From NCBI GenBank assembly GCA_963921425.1, contig OY992833.1, positions 2,916,501 to 2,980,500 on the forward strand: a stretch of 64,000 bases of DNA. Direction: 5' to 3'. Under the pieces are notes generated by a model that had not been told where the DNA came from, did not search any database, and saw only the letters and a list, made by a program, of their open reading frames with translations. The stretch comes from Dryas octopetala (Eukaryota > Streptophyta > Magnoliopsida > Rosales > Rosaceae). A program made the translations under genes and the position numbers. Numbering within the stretch: the stretch's first letter is position 1; every line of letters begins with the position of its first letter. Of the stretch, positions 20,246 through 32,249 are shown piece after piece.

Positions 20246-20810
20246 AGGACCTAAATAAAAAGGAGCCATTTACAGGCCAGTCCAATTTTCTCTCCTCTCT
20301 TAAATTAATACCTTAATGCTTTTTAATTTTTGACTAAGATCCAAAAATATTGTCCAAATGTTTTTAATTTAAAAAATGTCTAATATTATCCTAAAATTAA
20401 TAATATTTAAATCTTAATATTATCCTAGTATTATCATAATATTATCCTAGTTTTAATATTAATATTAAAATATTAGCATATTGTCATATTAAAATATTCT
20501 AATATTCTAATATTATCATATTAAAATATTCTAATATTATCATATTATCTTAAAATAATTGTGGGATTTAAATTAAAGATAATTATGCTTAGGTCCTTTA
20601 GAAAAACAGTTTTTAGATGGAGATCGGGGGTATTTTAAAATTTGTAAGAAAATCATTTTAATTCATAATAATTTATAAGAAAATCCTTTTAATTCATAAT
20701 AAAGTTCTTTTAATTTATAATAAAATCCTTTTAATTCATAATAAAGTCATTCCCCGATTTGAAGGGTATTTCCCCTCCTAGGGTGTAGAGTGGGCTTTGT
20801 AGAGGCTGCA

Positions 20811-20872
20811 TGTTAGGTTTTAACTTCGAGATTTTGGGCGGAGCCTAAAATCTTGGAGTTAAAACCTAACAT
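20811..20872. repeat. Strong hairpin (28-bp arms)
   Basis: TGTTAGGTTTTAACT and AGTTAAAACCTAACA form the outer stem. The arms are about 28 bp with three mismatches and a loop of about 6 bases. GGCTTT/AAAGCC pairs lie a little further out. It may be a miniature transposon or a small-RNA-like fold; there is no further evidence. Confidence 0.6.
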
Positions 20873-21995
20873 AAAGCCGTCAAAGATGAAAAATAAAAGG
20901 ACTTAATTAAAAACCCTAAATCACTACCGGTTTTAGTGTAAGAAAGGCTCATAAAATGGACTGTACTCTAAGTCTCCCTTTAAATTATATTAATCTAATA
21001 AAAATGCATCGGCCAAAAAAATAGAAAATAATCAAAGAAGGAAAAAAAATTCTTTATGGGTACATTTCAATTATACCAATTGATCGATGGTTTGTCAGTA
21101 TTTATATTATGGTTTAGCTCACCAAGTTCATTCTATACCCAAGGATGGGATGAGGTGAAAAGATGAGGATTTACCCTTAAAACTCGGGGAAGGAAGTAGT
21201 ACGGCCGAGCGATCGGCGACTGAAACAGAGCGTTCAGATCAGGTGCGCATGTTCGTTGGTGCGCACCTAATTGAATATGTATATATAACAACTCAGGTAT
21301 TGGTACAATTGAAATGTACCTATATAGATAATATAAACCTAGGTATTAGTACAATTGAAATATACCGATACATACTTTTTTTTTTACTTGTTTGATTATT
21401 TTCGATTTTGTGGGTTAATGCATTTTTTTTTTTATATTTGTATAATTTAAACGGATATTATCTTTTATTATTTTAAATTATAAAACATAAAAACTAGATA
21501 ATCTTGAATGTTTTAATTAACAAATGTAAAAATAAAAAATGTCATAACGAATATTATCTTTCATAATTTTTAAAATTAATTCATATTAATTATCTTAATT
21601 TTAAGAAATAATATGAGTCAAAATTTTTAAAAAGTCTATTTTTTGGACCTTAGCCTAAAAAATTGGATTTAAGTATAAATCTAAATTCCTATATGGTTTT
21701 AGTCCGAATGACCCTCCAAAATTAGACCTACTTCTGATTAACTGAAAGAAAAGATGGATAGAAGAACACTGTAAGTATGGAGAATTAGAAACATATTATT
21801 CATTCACATAAGACCTATATTATAGGCTCTTAGATGAGTAGGTATGAGCCTCTAAAGTCTTCTATTTTACATCAAATTTGATTTCACTCAATTATCTATA
21901 TAATTTACTCTATATAAATATAGAAGATAAATATTATATAGAATAATGGACATCCACATAGTTAATAGTGTTTACAACAATAACATTAATATACA

Positions 21996-22933
21996 GGATC
22001 CGAATTCTCTTCTAAGTACTCATTTCTCCTAACCTTGCTAACCTTTTAATTATAGTGTCACGTGTCTTTTATAAAATCTTATGGTGCACACTCATTTAGA
22101 GCTATAATTATTAAATCAAAATAATTAAAAATAAGAAACATGTGTAATCTAACCACATAAACGTAAATAACTTATAAAAAATACAAAAACAAGAAAACCA
22201 TAAGCCTAGGCCACCCTCCCTAGTCCGTCCCCAACCTTTGACCCCTTTCTTTCTCTCTCTCTACTCTCCCTCTCTTCTTGCGATCGGAGTCCCTCCACAA
22301 AAAGTAGGAAACTGCAATAGATTAAAATCTGCAGTTTTTTGGCCCATGATGAAAACAGTAATGTAATGGTCCAAAAATAAAACTTGTGCTTGCAAAAATT
22401 AGATTGGTGGAGCTCATGATATAGCTAATATTAGTATTCATAATTCTATTTTTTCGATATAGGACATTTGGGATTTGGGGTATGAGTCGTATGACAAACT
22501 CAGTAATGTTTGATTGAACTCATTTGGGATATGATGGAGACATTTTTCTATTGCAGTTTTTTGTTATTTTGATCTGCAGTTTTTTGGAGTCTTGATTCAA
22601 AACCTCCAGATAGATCAAATGCATGCATTTGATGTATTATTGCTATTTGTAGAGGGACTCATATCGCAAGAAGAGAGGGAGAGTAGAGATCGAGAAAGAA
22701 AGGGGTCGGAGGTTGGGGAGGGAAGGTGGGCTAGGTTTATGGTTTTCTTGTTTTTCTATTTTTTTAAAAGTTTTTAAGGTTTATGTGGTTGAATTTATTT
22801 TTTATTATTTGATAATTATAGCTTGAGTGTACACCATAGAATGTTATAAAAGACACGTAATACTATAATTAAAATGTTAGTAAGGTTAGGAGATTATAGT
22901 GCTTAAGAGAGGATTCGGATCCTCTAAGCACCC
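21996..22933. mobile_element. Long-TIR MITE of about 938 bp with 9-bp target duplication
   Basis: The left end GGATCCGAATTCTC and about 320 following bases recur inverted at the right, ending near GGATTCGGATCC (22911-22922), with about 11 further bases at the right end. TAATATACA occurs on both sides (21987-21995 and 22934-22942). The 9-bp duplication and long TIRs suit a Mutator-type non-autonomous element. The 61-codon frame at 22592 is in the arm and is not a gene. Confidence 0.75.
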
Positions 22934-22942
22934 TAATATACA

Positions 22943-23410
22943 AACCAATTCTAGGGGGCAATATAAAAAAATTATTTTTTTATAAGAGTAAAGTGCAAAC
23001 ATAATAAAAGCAGAGAGAGGAAAGAGGAGGACCGAAAATTCCTTTTTTGTTTTTCTGATTTGTTTTTTGTTTTCTGGTTGCTTATTCTTACCCAGTTGCT
23101 ATCAATTGAAAACAGTAATGTTTCCAACCCTATTCTAATCCTAAATCATTAGCTCACCATCCCTCACCACTTTCTAATTAAGTCAAGGGCTTCTTGCTGC
23201 AATTTGTTTTCTTTGTTTCTTTCAGGCTTTTTAGAGTGAACGTAGAACATAAATTGTGGGTTGCTTCAATTGTTTTTCATCAACAAATAAATCAACATTT
23301 TCTATGGGATGAGTGCTAAGATGAGGACACCATCAATTGAGAAATGAGAGTGGACATAAGAATCATGTACCTCTTGAAAACATGCTGGTAAAAGAGCATA
23401 TGCTTCTTAG
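22943..23410. other. Single-copy spacer, no gene seen
   Basis: AT-rich; nothing recognised. Confidence 0.5.
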
Positions 23411-24052
23411 GGCCAGTATGATATTGTTATGAGGAAAAACAGCTGTGAAATAAAGTCAGCTGTAAAGTAAAACAATTAAGTGTTTGGTAAACTATGTTTT
23501 CAAAAATGTTGTGAGTGCAAGAAACAATAGCATAGTGTTTGATAAATGTTAATGTAAAAGTGTTGTACGTGACTGTGTATAATTACTAAAATAGACATGA
23601 TGCTAAAAGTGTCTTTCACTTATTTGTTTGGTAAAAATTAAATGTTTTTTTTACTTGTTTTTGAAATTTTTTGCTACAAATTTTTATTAGCATTAATTTT
23701 TCTAAGAACAACATTATTAAATAAGTATGCCTATTATTTTTTTAGGTATATTATATTTTTAATCATACAAAAAAAATATCATAATTAATTATCACAATAT
23801 AAAATATAACTAAAAATGAAAATATTTTTTAATTTAAAATTAACAACAAAAATTATAGAAATCAATGAGGGTATTATGGGTAAAATAAAATATTCATTGT
23901 TGTTGTGATTCACTGCAGCTTTCAAAAGCACCTAGAAACTTGCTTTCTGTTTTTGCTGTGGGGAGTTGAGAATTGTGAGAAAAAACAATTTTTAATTTTT
24001 TTACCAAACACCAAAACTGCTATAGGTCGTCCATCGCAATTCCAAACGGGGC
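23411..24052. mobile_element. Possible hAT-type MITE
   Basis: Left end GGCCAGTATGATATTG and right end CAATTCCAAACGGGGCC are roughly complementary and resemble the GGCCCCGTTTGG ends of plant hAT MITEs. Both ends run into stretches with GTGTTTGGTAAA-like words. TTAG flanks both sides, but an 8-bp duplication is not clear. Unit B homology starts right at its end. Confidence 0.45.
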
Positions 24053-24530
24053 CTTAGTCCATTTCTTTGAAACTAGGACATACTCCAAAACTTTTTGCGC
24101 AAATATATATATACATATTTATAATGATTATGTAAATTTATAATTCATATAATGTCTGTATAAAAAACTTAAATAGTAAAGTTAATTATGATTGAGAAGT
24201 TAAAAAGTCGAGTGTAGTACTGCCCCATGCTTAAGTAAAATTTTGATATACATATATATACATTTGAGAAGTTGGCTTTGGGCTCAAGTCCCTACATATA
24301 GTGTACTATTATACTTAGGTGGTATTATGGACCTTTAAGTATACATGCTTTGGTATTATGAATCTTAACATGCGCCGTTATTTTATGAGGCAAAATTAAT
24401 ATATCTCGTTATCATACTTAATGGGTTAGTGTAACTCATGAAGGTACACATTTATTATTAATTTATCTTAGTTGTCATAGCTACTATGCAGGCCTCAAAT
24501 TTTCAATGTGGGATCTTTTTCTCAACACTG
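24053..24530. other. Start of unit B: AT-rich flank
   Basis: Matches 33090-33430 and 33640-34140 of unit C. It has an uninterrupted site TATCTTAG (24464-24471) where units C and the half unit carry a hAT MITE. It lacks about 200 bp present in C after 33421, with TTATTTT at the break. No gene. Confidence 0.6.
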
Positions 24531-24644
24531 TACATGAAATCCGCCCTTGCAGGAGTTCATTAGGTAAACGCCATATGGGGCAGGTATTTGGGTGTATTGA
24601 GTGCAATAAGAAGCTGGAGACAGTTGTTCATTCCTTGTGGGATT
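24531..24644 (+). mobile_element. LINE remnant, left piece in unit B
   Basis: Corresponds to 34150-34258 and stops where TE-X begins. It includes the start of the zinc-binding region of the LINE polyprotein. Confidence 0.65.
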
Positions 24645-25288
24645 TGTTGGAAATTTTATATTAATATATGAAATTTAATATGAATAAGAAAATTGCAATG
24701 ATCTCATTTCAAAGGAAAGGGTATGTTTCTTTTGATAACATACCTAAAAGATGCCAATTGCATCTCTTGGTGAAGAGATATCATTGCATACCAAATCCAC
24801 ATGTATGAGAAATGCATTGTTTGTAAATGTTGTGTATGTTGAATTTAAAAGGTATAATTTAACAGGTGTAACTTTTCTTAAGTGGCACTTTGTCTTCTAT
24901 ATATAAAGGCCACAAGGTCATTGTCATTATATCTAAGAGTGTTTCTAATACACTTTCCATGTTTTTTTTTTATAGAGTCAATTTATAGTGAGAGTTCAAA
25001 CACTATCTTGGTTCGCTGGAGTCTTGTGATTTGAAGTGCTACTATCACAAGAACGTGATCGTTGTATCCTGGGAGACGAGCGCCGATTGACCGTAGCATT
25101 AGTGGGCGGGCGTAATTCGTCTTGAGGACATAGTGTCTACTAGCCTCGACCAAATTTGGAGGTTCTTCTAACCTTTTTCTTCTTTTATTTTTTTTTGATT
25201 GTGGTCTTAAGTTGCATTAAATTTTATATTTAATGTGTACTATTTTATTATTAAATAAATATAGCAATCAAACCCAATTTTTCCAACA
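24645..25288 (+). repeat. TE-X 5' LTR (644 bp)
   Basis: Perfect 9-bp terminal inverted repeat TGTTGGAAA/TTTCCAACA apart from the two extra T in the right tract. A likely TATA box, CTATATATAAAGG, lies at about 24898-24908. The D-unit copy is 41924-42571. Confidence 0.8.
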
Positions 25289-27014
25289 ATCTAAGACGAA
25301 TTATCTGGTTTAATTGCTTTACTATGTTATAATGTTTTATGAAAGTTTGATTTCTTATGTGGTTATTAGTATTTGTGGCGGACTGCTTTGTCTATATATA
25401 AGAACCAAATGCATGGGCTAGTGTGCGTTGCATTCATCTTTTGAATTTGGGAACCAGGTGAGTAAGTCAAACTTCTGTTTTGATTGTTTTAATTTTCAAA
25501 TGAGGCATTGTCTGCATCTGTGTATAGAAATATAACTGCAAGTTAGTTTAATCATTGTTGGCAATTGAATTTTTGAAGGTTTTACTGTTATTCTTTATTT
25601 GCCTATTTTACATTCTACAATGATATATGCTCTTGTGGTAGTAATATATTTCTTTCCATCTTGCCTAGCAATGATGATTTATTGATATATTAATTAGTTC
25701 ATGTTTGCTATATATGCTTCATGGTACATGGGCATTGTTTTATATTTGAGTAAGAGGGTAATGTTTATATATGTATATGTATGTATTGGTGTTCTGCAAT
25801 GCCTTTTTCATACATATATATGATGAAGCCTAGTGCGATTGTGGATTATCTTCTTTAGTCTTATATATATATATATGTGAATTCTGGCTGGTTTCTTGTT
25901 TCACAATGGTCACATGGTTAATTGTAACTTTTCAGTTTTCATGAATAACTGCATATGATGAACACATACACCAAATTATTAATGTTCTAGCTTGCACAAC
26001 CAATTGAATTTGGGCACTGCATGTTTACAAATATTTTTTAAATTTATGTTTCTGTCCGAAATTATTTGTACAATTTGCGCGCCCTCTATATGGCCATGGG
26101 ACATCTTGTATCTACTGGGGTCTGATAGTTTCAGACATTACACAATTAGTTGTTGTTCCCTTGGGCGATGTTGGTGGGATTGATTGAGGAGGCCATTAAT
26201 TTGATTTACCACTTGCAGTGTAATAAAGGGTTAACCAATTTAATTAAATTGATTGAATTTCCTTTAATTAAACTTATGGTTTGCTGCCCATTTGAATGCA
26301 TGCATGCAGTTCTGCAAGTTGACGGAAAAAAAAAAAAGGGCTAATTTCGAGGTCCTTTGAACGGCATGATCTTCATGTACATGCAAAGTGTACATCATCA
26401 TGTTTGAAAGTGGAAACATGTAAATGATGCATTTCATATACATGTTTATTTCTTAATTTATATAATAAGATATATATATTCACATGTTGTGGAAAATGTA
26501 TGAGATATAAAACCAACATTTTCTTGGGTTGAGTTTAATACTAAGTTATGGAAGACATTCCGCATGATTAGATCTGTATTGTATTTACTAATGGATTTTG
26601 GTCATACACTCATATGACGGAAATGCCTTATTTCACAACAAGAGAGCGAGTAGAACTATGTCAATTAACCATAAAGAGTCTTGCCTCCATTCATGTTAGT
26701 CGTTGTAAGAATTGAAGTCCAAAAAGTTCAATGAACTTATATTGGTAGCGAATTATGGAAACAAAGGGTACGTCGTGTTAGCCATTGTTGATGAGCGATC
26801 TCGCCTATGATTTACAAGGTTATGTAATTGATATATTACAGAAGGTCATCACAGGCATAATAAATTTTTAAAGAGAAAGCATTTTGAGTGAGGATAGCGC
26901 CAACCATAATAACTCTGGAAGTTCGAAGGCAATGCCAAGAAATACTTCTCAAAGCCTAAGAGGTGGATAAGAATGGAAGTTTCAATTCCTACTTCTTTAT
27001 GAAGAATGTTTTAG

Positions 27015-27019
27015 CACCC
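27015..27019. other. Uninterrupted target site of the LARD-like element
   Basis: TTTTAG-CACCC-ACTG here is continuous. In unit A the same CACCC follows the LARD 3' LTR at 5944-5948. The expected second CACCC is outside the window. Confidence 0.7.
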
Positions 27020-27934
27020 ACTGTGAGAAAATATATTGTGGGGTGGCTCAGTTTATAACATTCTTAAGAAGATAGGGAAATTCTTAGCCTTCTCACAAAT
27101 ATCTCAAAATGTGGGGGTGTCTAGCAAAGTGGACACAATTGATAAATCTTTAAACATATATGTGACGTCATGGACTTATTGGAGAACAACTACTCTCGAA
27201 TGGAATTTATTTCCATAAATGAATTGTATACTTGTGCGCGCGTGTATAGTCAACCTAGTGGTGGATCCAACAATGAAAGGTTTGATTAGAGAGTAAGTTG
27301 ATTATCGAGAGGAATGGGTTAAAGCCCTTATGAAAAGAGGAGCCATAGTGGAAACCCAACCTAGTTGACTGGAGATCCCAAGATCTAGGTTCAAAAGGGA
27401 AAACTAAATTATGGTATACTCTGTGCTAGCACTGCGGAGATAAAATCTCCTTCCCATTCTTATGGTAAAAAGAAGCAGTGTTACCTGAAATGTGATTAGG
27501 CTAAGCTATGCTTTTAATGATCCTATATCTTGGATTATCTAAGTGGGGTATGACATCATACTCCTTATAGGTAGTCACCTATATGAGTGTGAAATGTGGC
27601 CGTTTCTATGAGAATTTTATTGAAGGGCTGATTCTCTAGAGCACTCATGAAACCAGGATTTGTTCAGGGCCGAAATGAACACAACTGTTAGAACCAGATG
27701 TGTTTGGAAGGATATTGTGTGAGTATTATTGTCTTGATTTACACCAACGGCTGAACAGTTCAAGAAGTTACATTCACTGATTAGCCAAGTAAATCTGATT
27801 GTACTTCACTATGGAAGGTTCAAGGCCAAAAGCTACCTATCCTGACGCGGTATCTTTCCTTAATTGAACTCTCTCATGTGTTTACGTTTCTGTCTTTGTG
27901 TATTTTTTTTTAATTTTCCATTCATCTGGGGGAT

Positions 27935-28114
27935 TGTTGGAAATTTTATATTAATATATGAAATTTAATATGAATAAGAAAATTGCAATGATCTCATTTC
28001 AAAGGAAAGGGTATGTTTCTTTTGAATAACATACCTAAAAGATGCCAATTGCATCACTTGGTGAATAGATATCATTGCATACCCAATCCACATGTATGAG
28101 AAATGTATTGTTTG
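27935..28114 (+). repeat. TE-X truncated 3' LTR, copy B
   Basis: Same start and same truncation point as copy A. Confidence 0.75.
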
Positions 28115-28277
28115 GCATATCTTATTACCCAGCACTCTATCTCTTGCTTGTGATGACATTGTATTCTGGAAGGAGAACTTCCCTTCTTGGTTGCTAGCTG
28201 CTCTTATTGAGAAGAGCAGTGAGCTTGGCCTAGAGCCTTAATAGTAAGTCTAGCAATTTCATCAAAAAAAAAAAAAA
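28115..28277 (+). mobile_element. LINE 3' tail with poly(A), copy B
   Basis: Resumes at GGCATATCTT and ends in 14 A (28264-28277). Confidence 0.7.
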
Positions 28278-28618
28278 GATATTTGAAATATTACAAATTA
28301 ATTTGCTCAAACAATATTAATTGGTTGCCCACTGTAAAAGTCGCTTCCTCGTGATCTACTATTGAAATGAATTCAAATTGTTTAAAGCATGCTACCATAC
28401 TTTTAATTATCTTACTGATTATTGGAAGTTGCAACACCTTATTTGCCTACATAAATTTGATTAAATAAGTGATCCATATGTATTAAATCCTTTTTTATCA
28501 GGAACTTTAAACAACGCCTATACCGAAGGCCAATCATGCAAAAGGTGCAAAAAGACTAAAGTACAAGCTGTACAGTCTACTCGTGAATTCAAATCCCCAT
28601 GACCTCGAACGTGAAGAT

Positions 28619-28738
28619 CACGGCTAAATTCACGACCCAACTCACTACCGAACTCACGACTCCACTCACGATCGAACTGACGACCAACCTCACGGCTCGA
28701 CACACAATTTGACTCATAACCTGGCTTACTCTGAGTAT
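28619..28738. repeat. 12-bp minisatellite, copy B (10 units)
   Basis: Same ten units as copy A, with point changes in units six and five. Confidence 0.85.
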
Positions 28739-28744
28739 TGACCC

Positions 28745-28993
28745 GAGCTGCTCTAGATATAGATATGCCTCGATACATGGGACGACCACTGAGCATATCT
28801 AAAATCCTCGATACGTGGCGACCACTGAGTAGACAGACAGCCTCAATACATGGGAAGACTATCGATCGAGCTGCTCTAGATACGGATATGTCTCAATACG
28901 TGAGACAACTACCGAGCATATCTAACATCCTAGATACATGGCGACCATCGAGTGAGTAGACAGATATCCTCGATACGTGGGACGACCACCGAT
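28745..28993. repeat. Dimeric ~123-bp repeat, copy B
   Basis: Second half begins about 28868; near-identical to copy A. Confidence 0.75.
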
Positions 28994-30361
28994 GTCACGC
29001 CCCCAAATTCAGTGTCAATATTATACTAAAATATAGCACGTGAATTTGCGGTGCAAGTTTGAGAAATTAAATTCTCCCTTTAAAATCAAATAAATATAAT
29101 AGTATTTTTAAAATACAAAATTTTATTCATGAAGAGATGTTTATTTAAACACAAGTGTAAGATTTTCATAATGAAAATAAAAGTACACTTACATTTTTAA
29201 AGAAATAAAAATAAAATATTCAGACATGCTTTGTTGTATATAAAGACAACGTTCATCTCATTCCCCATGAATCTACTTATTACTTGAAAATAACAAATGT
29301 GTGGTATTATGAGTAAGTATGACAACTGAGATATATTAATTTTGCCTCATAAAATAATCTTAATTAAAAACACACTTAACAAAGAATCAATTATGTATAT
29401 TCTTGCAATAATATAATATTTTTATTTTTAGTGAATTTTATATATATTTGTAAACTTGGTATTCTTATTAACCTTCACAATAGGTAAACTTGATGAATTT
29501 TATACATTAAGCCGCAACTATCTAATGCAATCATCTTCGAAATGACTTGCATTCTCAAGTTTACTAGTATTTATATTAATGAGAAAATTACAGATTTGGT
29601 CCACTTATTTTATACCAAATTCAATTTTGGTCCACGATCTTTTTTAAGTTTTGTTTCGATCCACTAATTGTTTCATTTGTTCAATAAATGTCCAGATTTG
29701 TGACTTTAAATCTTTTGGGTTGTGTTTTCTTCAATTATAATTGAAGTATAAGTTCTCTTTCATTATTTCTTAGTCATAAAAACAAATTTGGAGTATTAAA
29801 ATCTAAAAGAATTGAGATTGGGTGAAGTTTGAAAAATTGGCAATTTCGGGTACCCTACTTTGAGGTCAATTATCTTGAGTTTTAGAACTCTAATTTGAAC
29901 GATTTTTATATGGTTGTAAAGAAGAAATGCATAGCCTTAAAACAAGTATATGTTTGTTGAATTTGGATGAGATTTCATAGGGTAAAAGGCAGACCAAATT
30001 TAAAAAAACAAATCTGAACCTTTATTGAACAAGTGGAACAATTAATGGACCAAAACATAACTTAAAAAAAATTATGAACCAAAATTGAACTAGATATAAA
30101 TTAATTTGACTAAATCTGTAATTTCCTCTTATTTATATTAATTGTTTGAAGGAGATCCCATCTTTTGAATCAAAGCCTGTGTTTATGCATTATCCTTTCA
30201 CTTAACAACTTGGTTAGGAGTGGCTGATTAGAAGTTTAGAAATTAGTTTAGAAATTTATGACACCTGGCTGGTCCTCATCATTATAAAATACCAAAACCT
30301 TGTAAGGAGACTTAATTTAAAGATGTCAGAACTGAAACTATGTTTTCACCCAATCTCATAG
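28994..30361. other. Unit B spacer with old MITE (29581-30129)
   Basis: AT-rich. It lacks about 17 bp before the inverted arm near 29314 and about 110 bp near 30178 compared with unit A. No gene. Confidence 0.6.
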
Positions 30362-32137
30362 TCATTCTGCAGAAGCAACATGCCTTTTAGGATGGAAGCC
30401 ACTCAAAGCTTTTCGTACTTCCATATCAGGCATCAATCCATTTTGGATCATTTCCTTCACAAGCCTCAATGCTTCATCTATTCTTTTAACTTTTACATAG
30501 CCAGTGATCAATGTTTTATAGCAAGCAATATCAGGCACATGACCCTTCAGCACCATTAAATTAACGACCTCTTTTGCGATGTCTATTTTTCCATGAAAAC
30601 AATATCTATTAATCAGCATACCGTAAGTTATCGTGCTAAGCTCCACACCGTATTGAATTGCTGCCTCAAATACTTTGTGAGCCTCTTCTGTCATCCCTTC
30701 TTTGCAGAGAGCATCCAAAAGCATTCTCAAAGTTATGGTATTAGCTAAGATTCCCTGACCTACCATTTTATCAAACAATCTTGTGGCTTCTCCCCATTGA
30801 CCCGTACGGCACATGCCATAGATTAAACAACTGTAAGTGACAACATCAGGACTTAGACCTCTTTGAACCATTAGCTCAAACGCGGCAAGGGCTTGCTTGG
30901 TCCTTCTCTCCTTGCAAAGAGCATCTATTAGAGTGTTAAAGGTCACGTTATTTGGAGCGATTCCTTCATCCAACATTCTATCAAACAACCTTGTGGCTTC
31001 TCCCCATTGGCAGGAATGGCACAAACCATTAATTAAGGAGTTGTAGGTGAAAAGATTTGGCCTTAGACCACCATGGATCATTTCTTCCACAAGATTAAGT
31101 GCCTCTGATGTCTTCCCTTCTTTGCATAAAGCATCCACTACAGCACTGAATGTAACAATATTAGGCAAGGCTCCACCAGCAATCATGTTTTGAAATAACT
31201 GCACAGCTTCTTCCCACCTACCAGACTTGCACAGAGCAGAAATTAAGGAATTAAAAGTGAAAACATTAGGATTTATGCCTTTTGTAGTCATATTTTCGAA
31301 CAGAGCAAGTGCTTCTTCAATTCTTTCTTCCTTGCAAAGAGTGCTGATTAGAACAGTATAAGTATATACATCTGGCGAGATTCCACTATCAACCATACAA
31401 AACAAGAATCTTTTGGCTTCTTCCCAACGACCCAAGTTGCATAATCCATGAATCAATGAATTGTAGGTGAAGATATCTGGTACAACACTTTTTTTTATCA
31501 TATCTCGAAATATGGTCAATGCCTCATTCATTCGTCTTGCTTTACAAAGGCTGTCAATGATTGGATTGTAGCAATCTGGGTTGGGCTTAAACCTTCCATT
31601 TTCAGACATCTCCTTGAGCATCTCAAGTGCCTTACAAGTTTTCTGCGCTCTGCATAACCCATTAATCATAGTAGCATAAGTGAGTTCATCACATGCGTAT
31701 CCCTTCTCCTGTACTTTCCAGAACAAGTCCATTGCCTCATCCAGGGAGCTGGAGTTGCAAAGCCCATGAAGCAAAGTATTTAAGAAATAAGCATCAGGTT
31801 GAAGACCATTTTTAAGGGTAAATGCTAAAACAGAAAAACCCAAATCCACCCGATTCAGACGGCACAAGCAATTCATAACAGTATTCATTGTACAGACATC
31901 AGGTTGGAAATGAACACAACCCATCAACATCAACTGTTTAAACATCGAAACAACAGTGGCATATTGCTTCATCTTGGAGAGTGCGCCAAACAAACGATTA
32001 AAATCCCAAATAGAGGGAATGGGTTTCATTTGAATCATGGAATTAAAGAAACCCAACGCTTCATCCAACCCAAGAGTTCCAGATTTGCATCGTGTTCGGA
32101 TCAGATTTTCCTTTACCGAATTCAGTATCGCTAGCAT
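30362..32137 (-). CDS. RFL-type PPR protein, copy B: frameshifted presequence, 15 repeats
   Basis: From the first in-frame ATG (32137) the product is 591 aa, starting MLAILNSVKENLIRTRC; the frame is open ten codons further only through GTG. A 17-bp deletion between two TTTTCC copies near 32110 puts the original start (ATG at 32249) out of frame, so that frame stops after about 60 codons at 32061. All PPR motifs stay intact: 15 repeats, two fewer than copy A, lost by an exchange between motifs 12 and 14. The replaced N-terminus is short and hydrophobic instead of long and basic, so mitochondrial import is doubtful. It could be a pseudogene or a relocalised protein. At motifs 3 and 5 the last residue is D where copy A has N. 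Confidence 0.75.
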   Translation of the reverse strand: MLAILNSVKENLIRTRCKSGTLGLDEALGFFNSMIQMKPIPSIWDFNRLFGALSKMKQYATVVSMFKQLMLMGCVHFQPDVCTMNTVMNCLCRLNRVDLGFSVLAFTLKNGLQPDAYFLNTLLHGLCNSSSLDEAMDLFWKVQEKGYACDELTYATMINGLCRAQKTCKALEMLKEMSENGRFKPNPDCYNPIIDSLCKARRMNEALTIFRDMIKKSVVPDIFTYNSLIHGLCNLGRWEEAKRFLFCMVDSGISPDVYTYTVLISTLCKEERIEEALALFENMTTKGINPNVFTFNSLISALCKSGRWEEAVQLFQNMIAGGALPNIVTFSAVVDALCKEGKTSEALNLVEEMIHGGLRPNLFTYNSLINGLCHSCQWGEATRLFDRMLDEGIAPNNVTFNTLIDALCKERRTKQALAAFELMVQRGLSPDVVTYSCLIYGMCRTGQWGEATRLFDKMVGQGILANTITLRMLLDALCKEGMTEEAHKVFEAAIQYGVELSTITYGMLINRYCFHGKIDIAKEVVNLMVLKGHVPDIACYKTLITGYVKVKRIDEALRLVKEMIQNGLMPDMEVRKALSGFHPKRHVASAE

Positions 32138-32249
32138 GATTAACAACAGGAAAAGAATGGAATCCACTTATTTGCTTTAGAAAGGAAGTAAAATTAGAAG
32201 AATTACCAGAAGGAGCTCTTGGGGTTAACATCTTCATCCTCAGCTTCAT
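32061..32249 (-). pseudogene. Original N-terminal frame of PPR copy B, cut by frameshift
   Basis: Encodes the same basic presequence as copy A for about 48 residues, then diverges at the 17-bp deletion and stops at 32061. Confidence 0.75.

Larger units (their letters stand above)
18650..21995. other. AT-rich single-copy stretch, no gene
   Basis: 3.3 kb with no reading frame I can support. It contains a possible degenerate minus-strand solo LTR (about 19640-20245), a strong hairpin (20811-20872), a 9-bp perfect inverted repeat (21241-21268) and TACAATTGAAAT-type repeats at 21295-21370 that face an inverted copy near 21060. Confidence 0.6.
24645..28114 (+). mobile_element. TE-X, copy B: non-coding LTR retrotransposon with truncated 3' LTR
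   Basis: The 5' LTR is 24645-25288 (TGTTGGAAA...TTTCCAACA), the internal region 25289-27934, and the 3' LTR only 180 bp (27935-28114). No frame over about 65 codons exists and no Gag, protease, RT or integrase motif was seen, so the copy is non-autonomous. No initiator tRNA-Met primer site follows the 5' LTR. It sits inside the LINE remnant. LTR style is copia-like, but the lineage is not established. Confidence 0.75.

Noticed and set aside
17637..20260. Similar words TTCTCATTTTGGG at 17640 and 20228 as ends of one larger element
   Set aside because: Similarity lasts only about 40 bp and is in the same orientation without a consistent boundary.
20235..20605. Possible 370-bp MITE with TAAAGGACCTAA ends
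   Set aside because: Inverted similarity is limited to about 15 bp and no target duplication was found.
25080..25150. tRNA-like GC-rich stretch in the TE-X LTR
   Set aside because: No cloverleaf with conserved A and B boxes could be formed by eye; it is part of the LTR in both copies.
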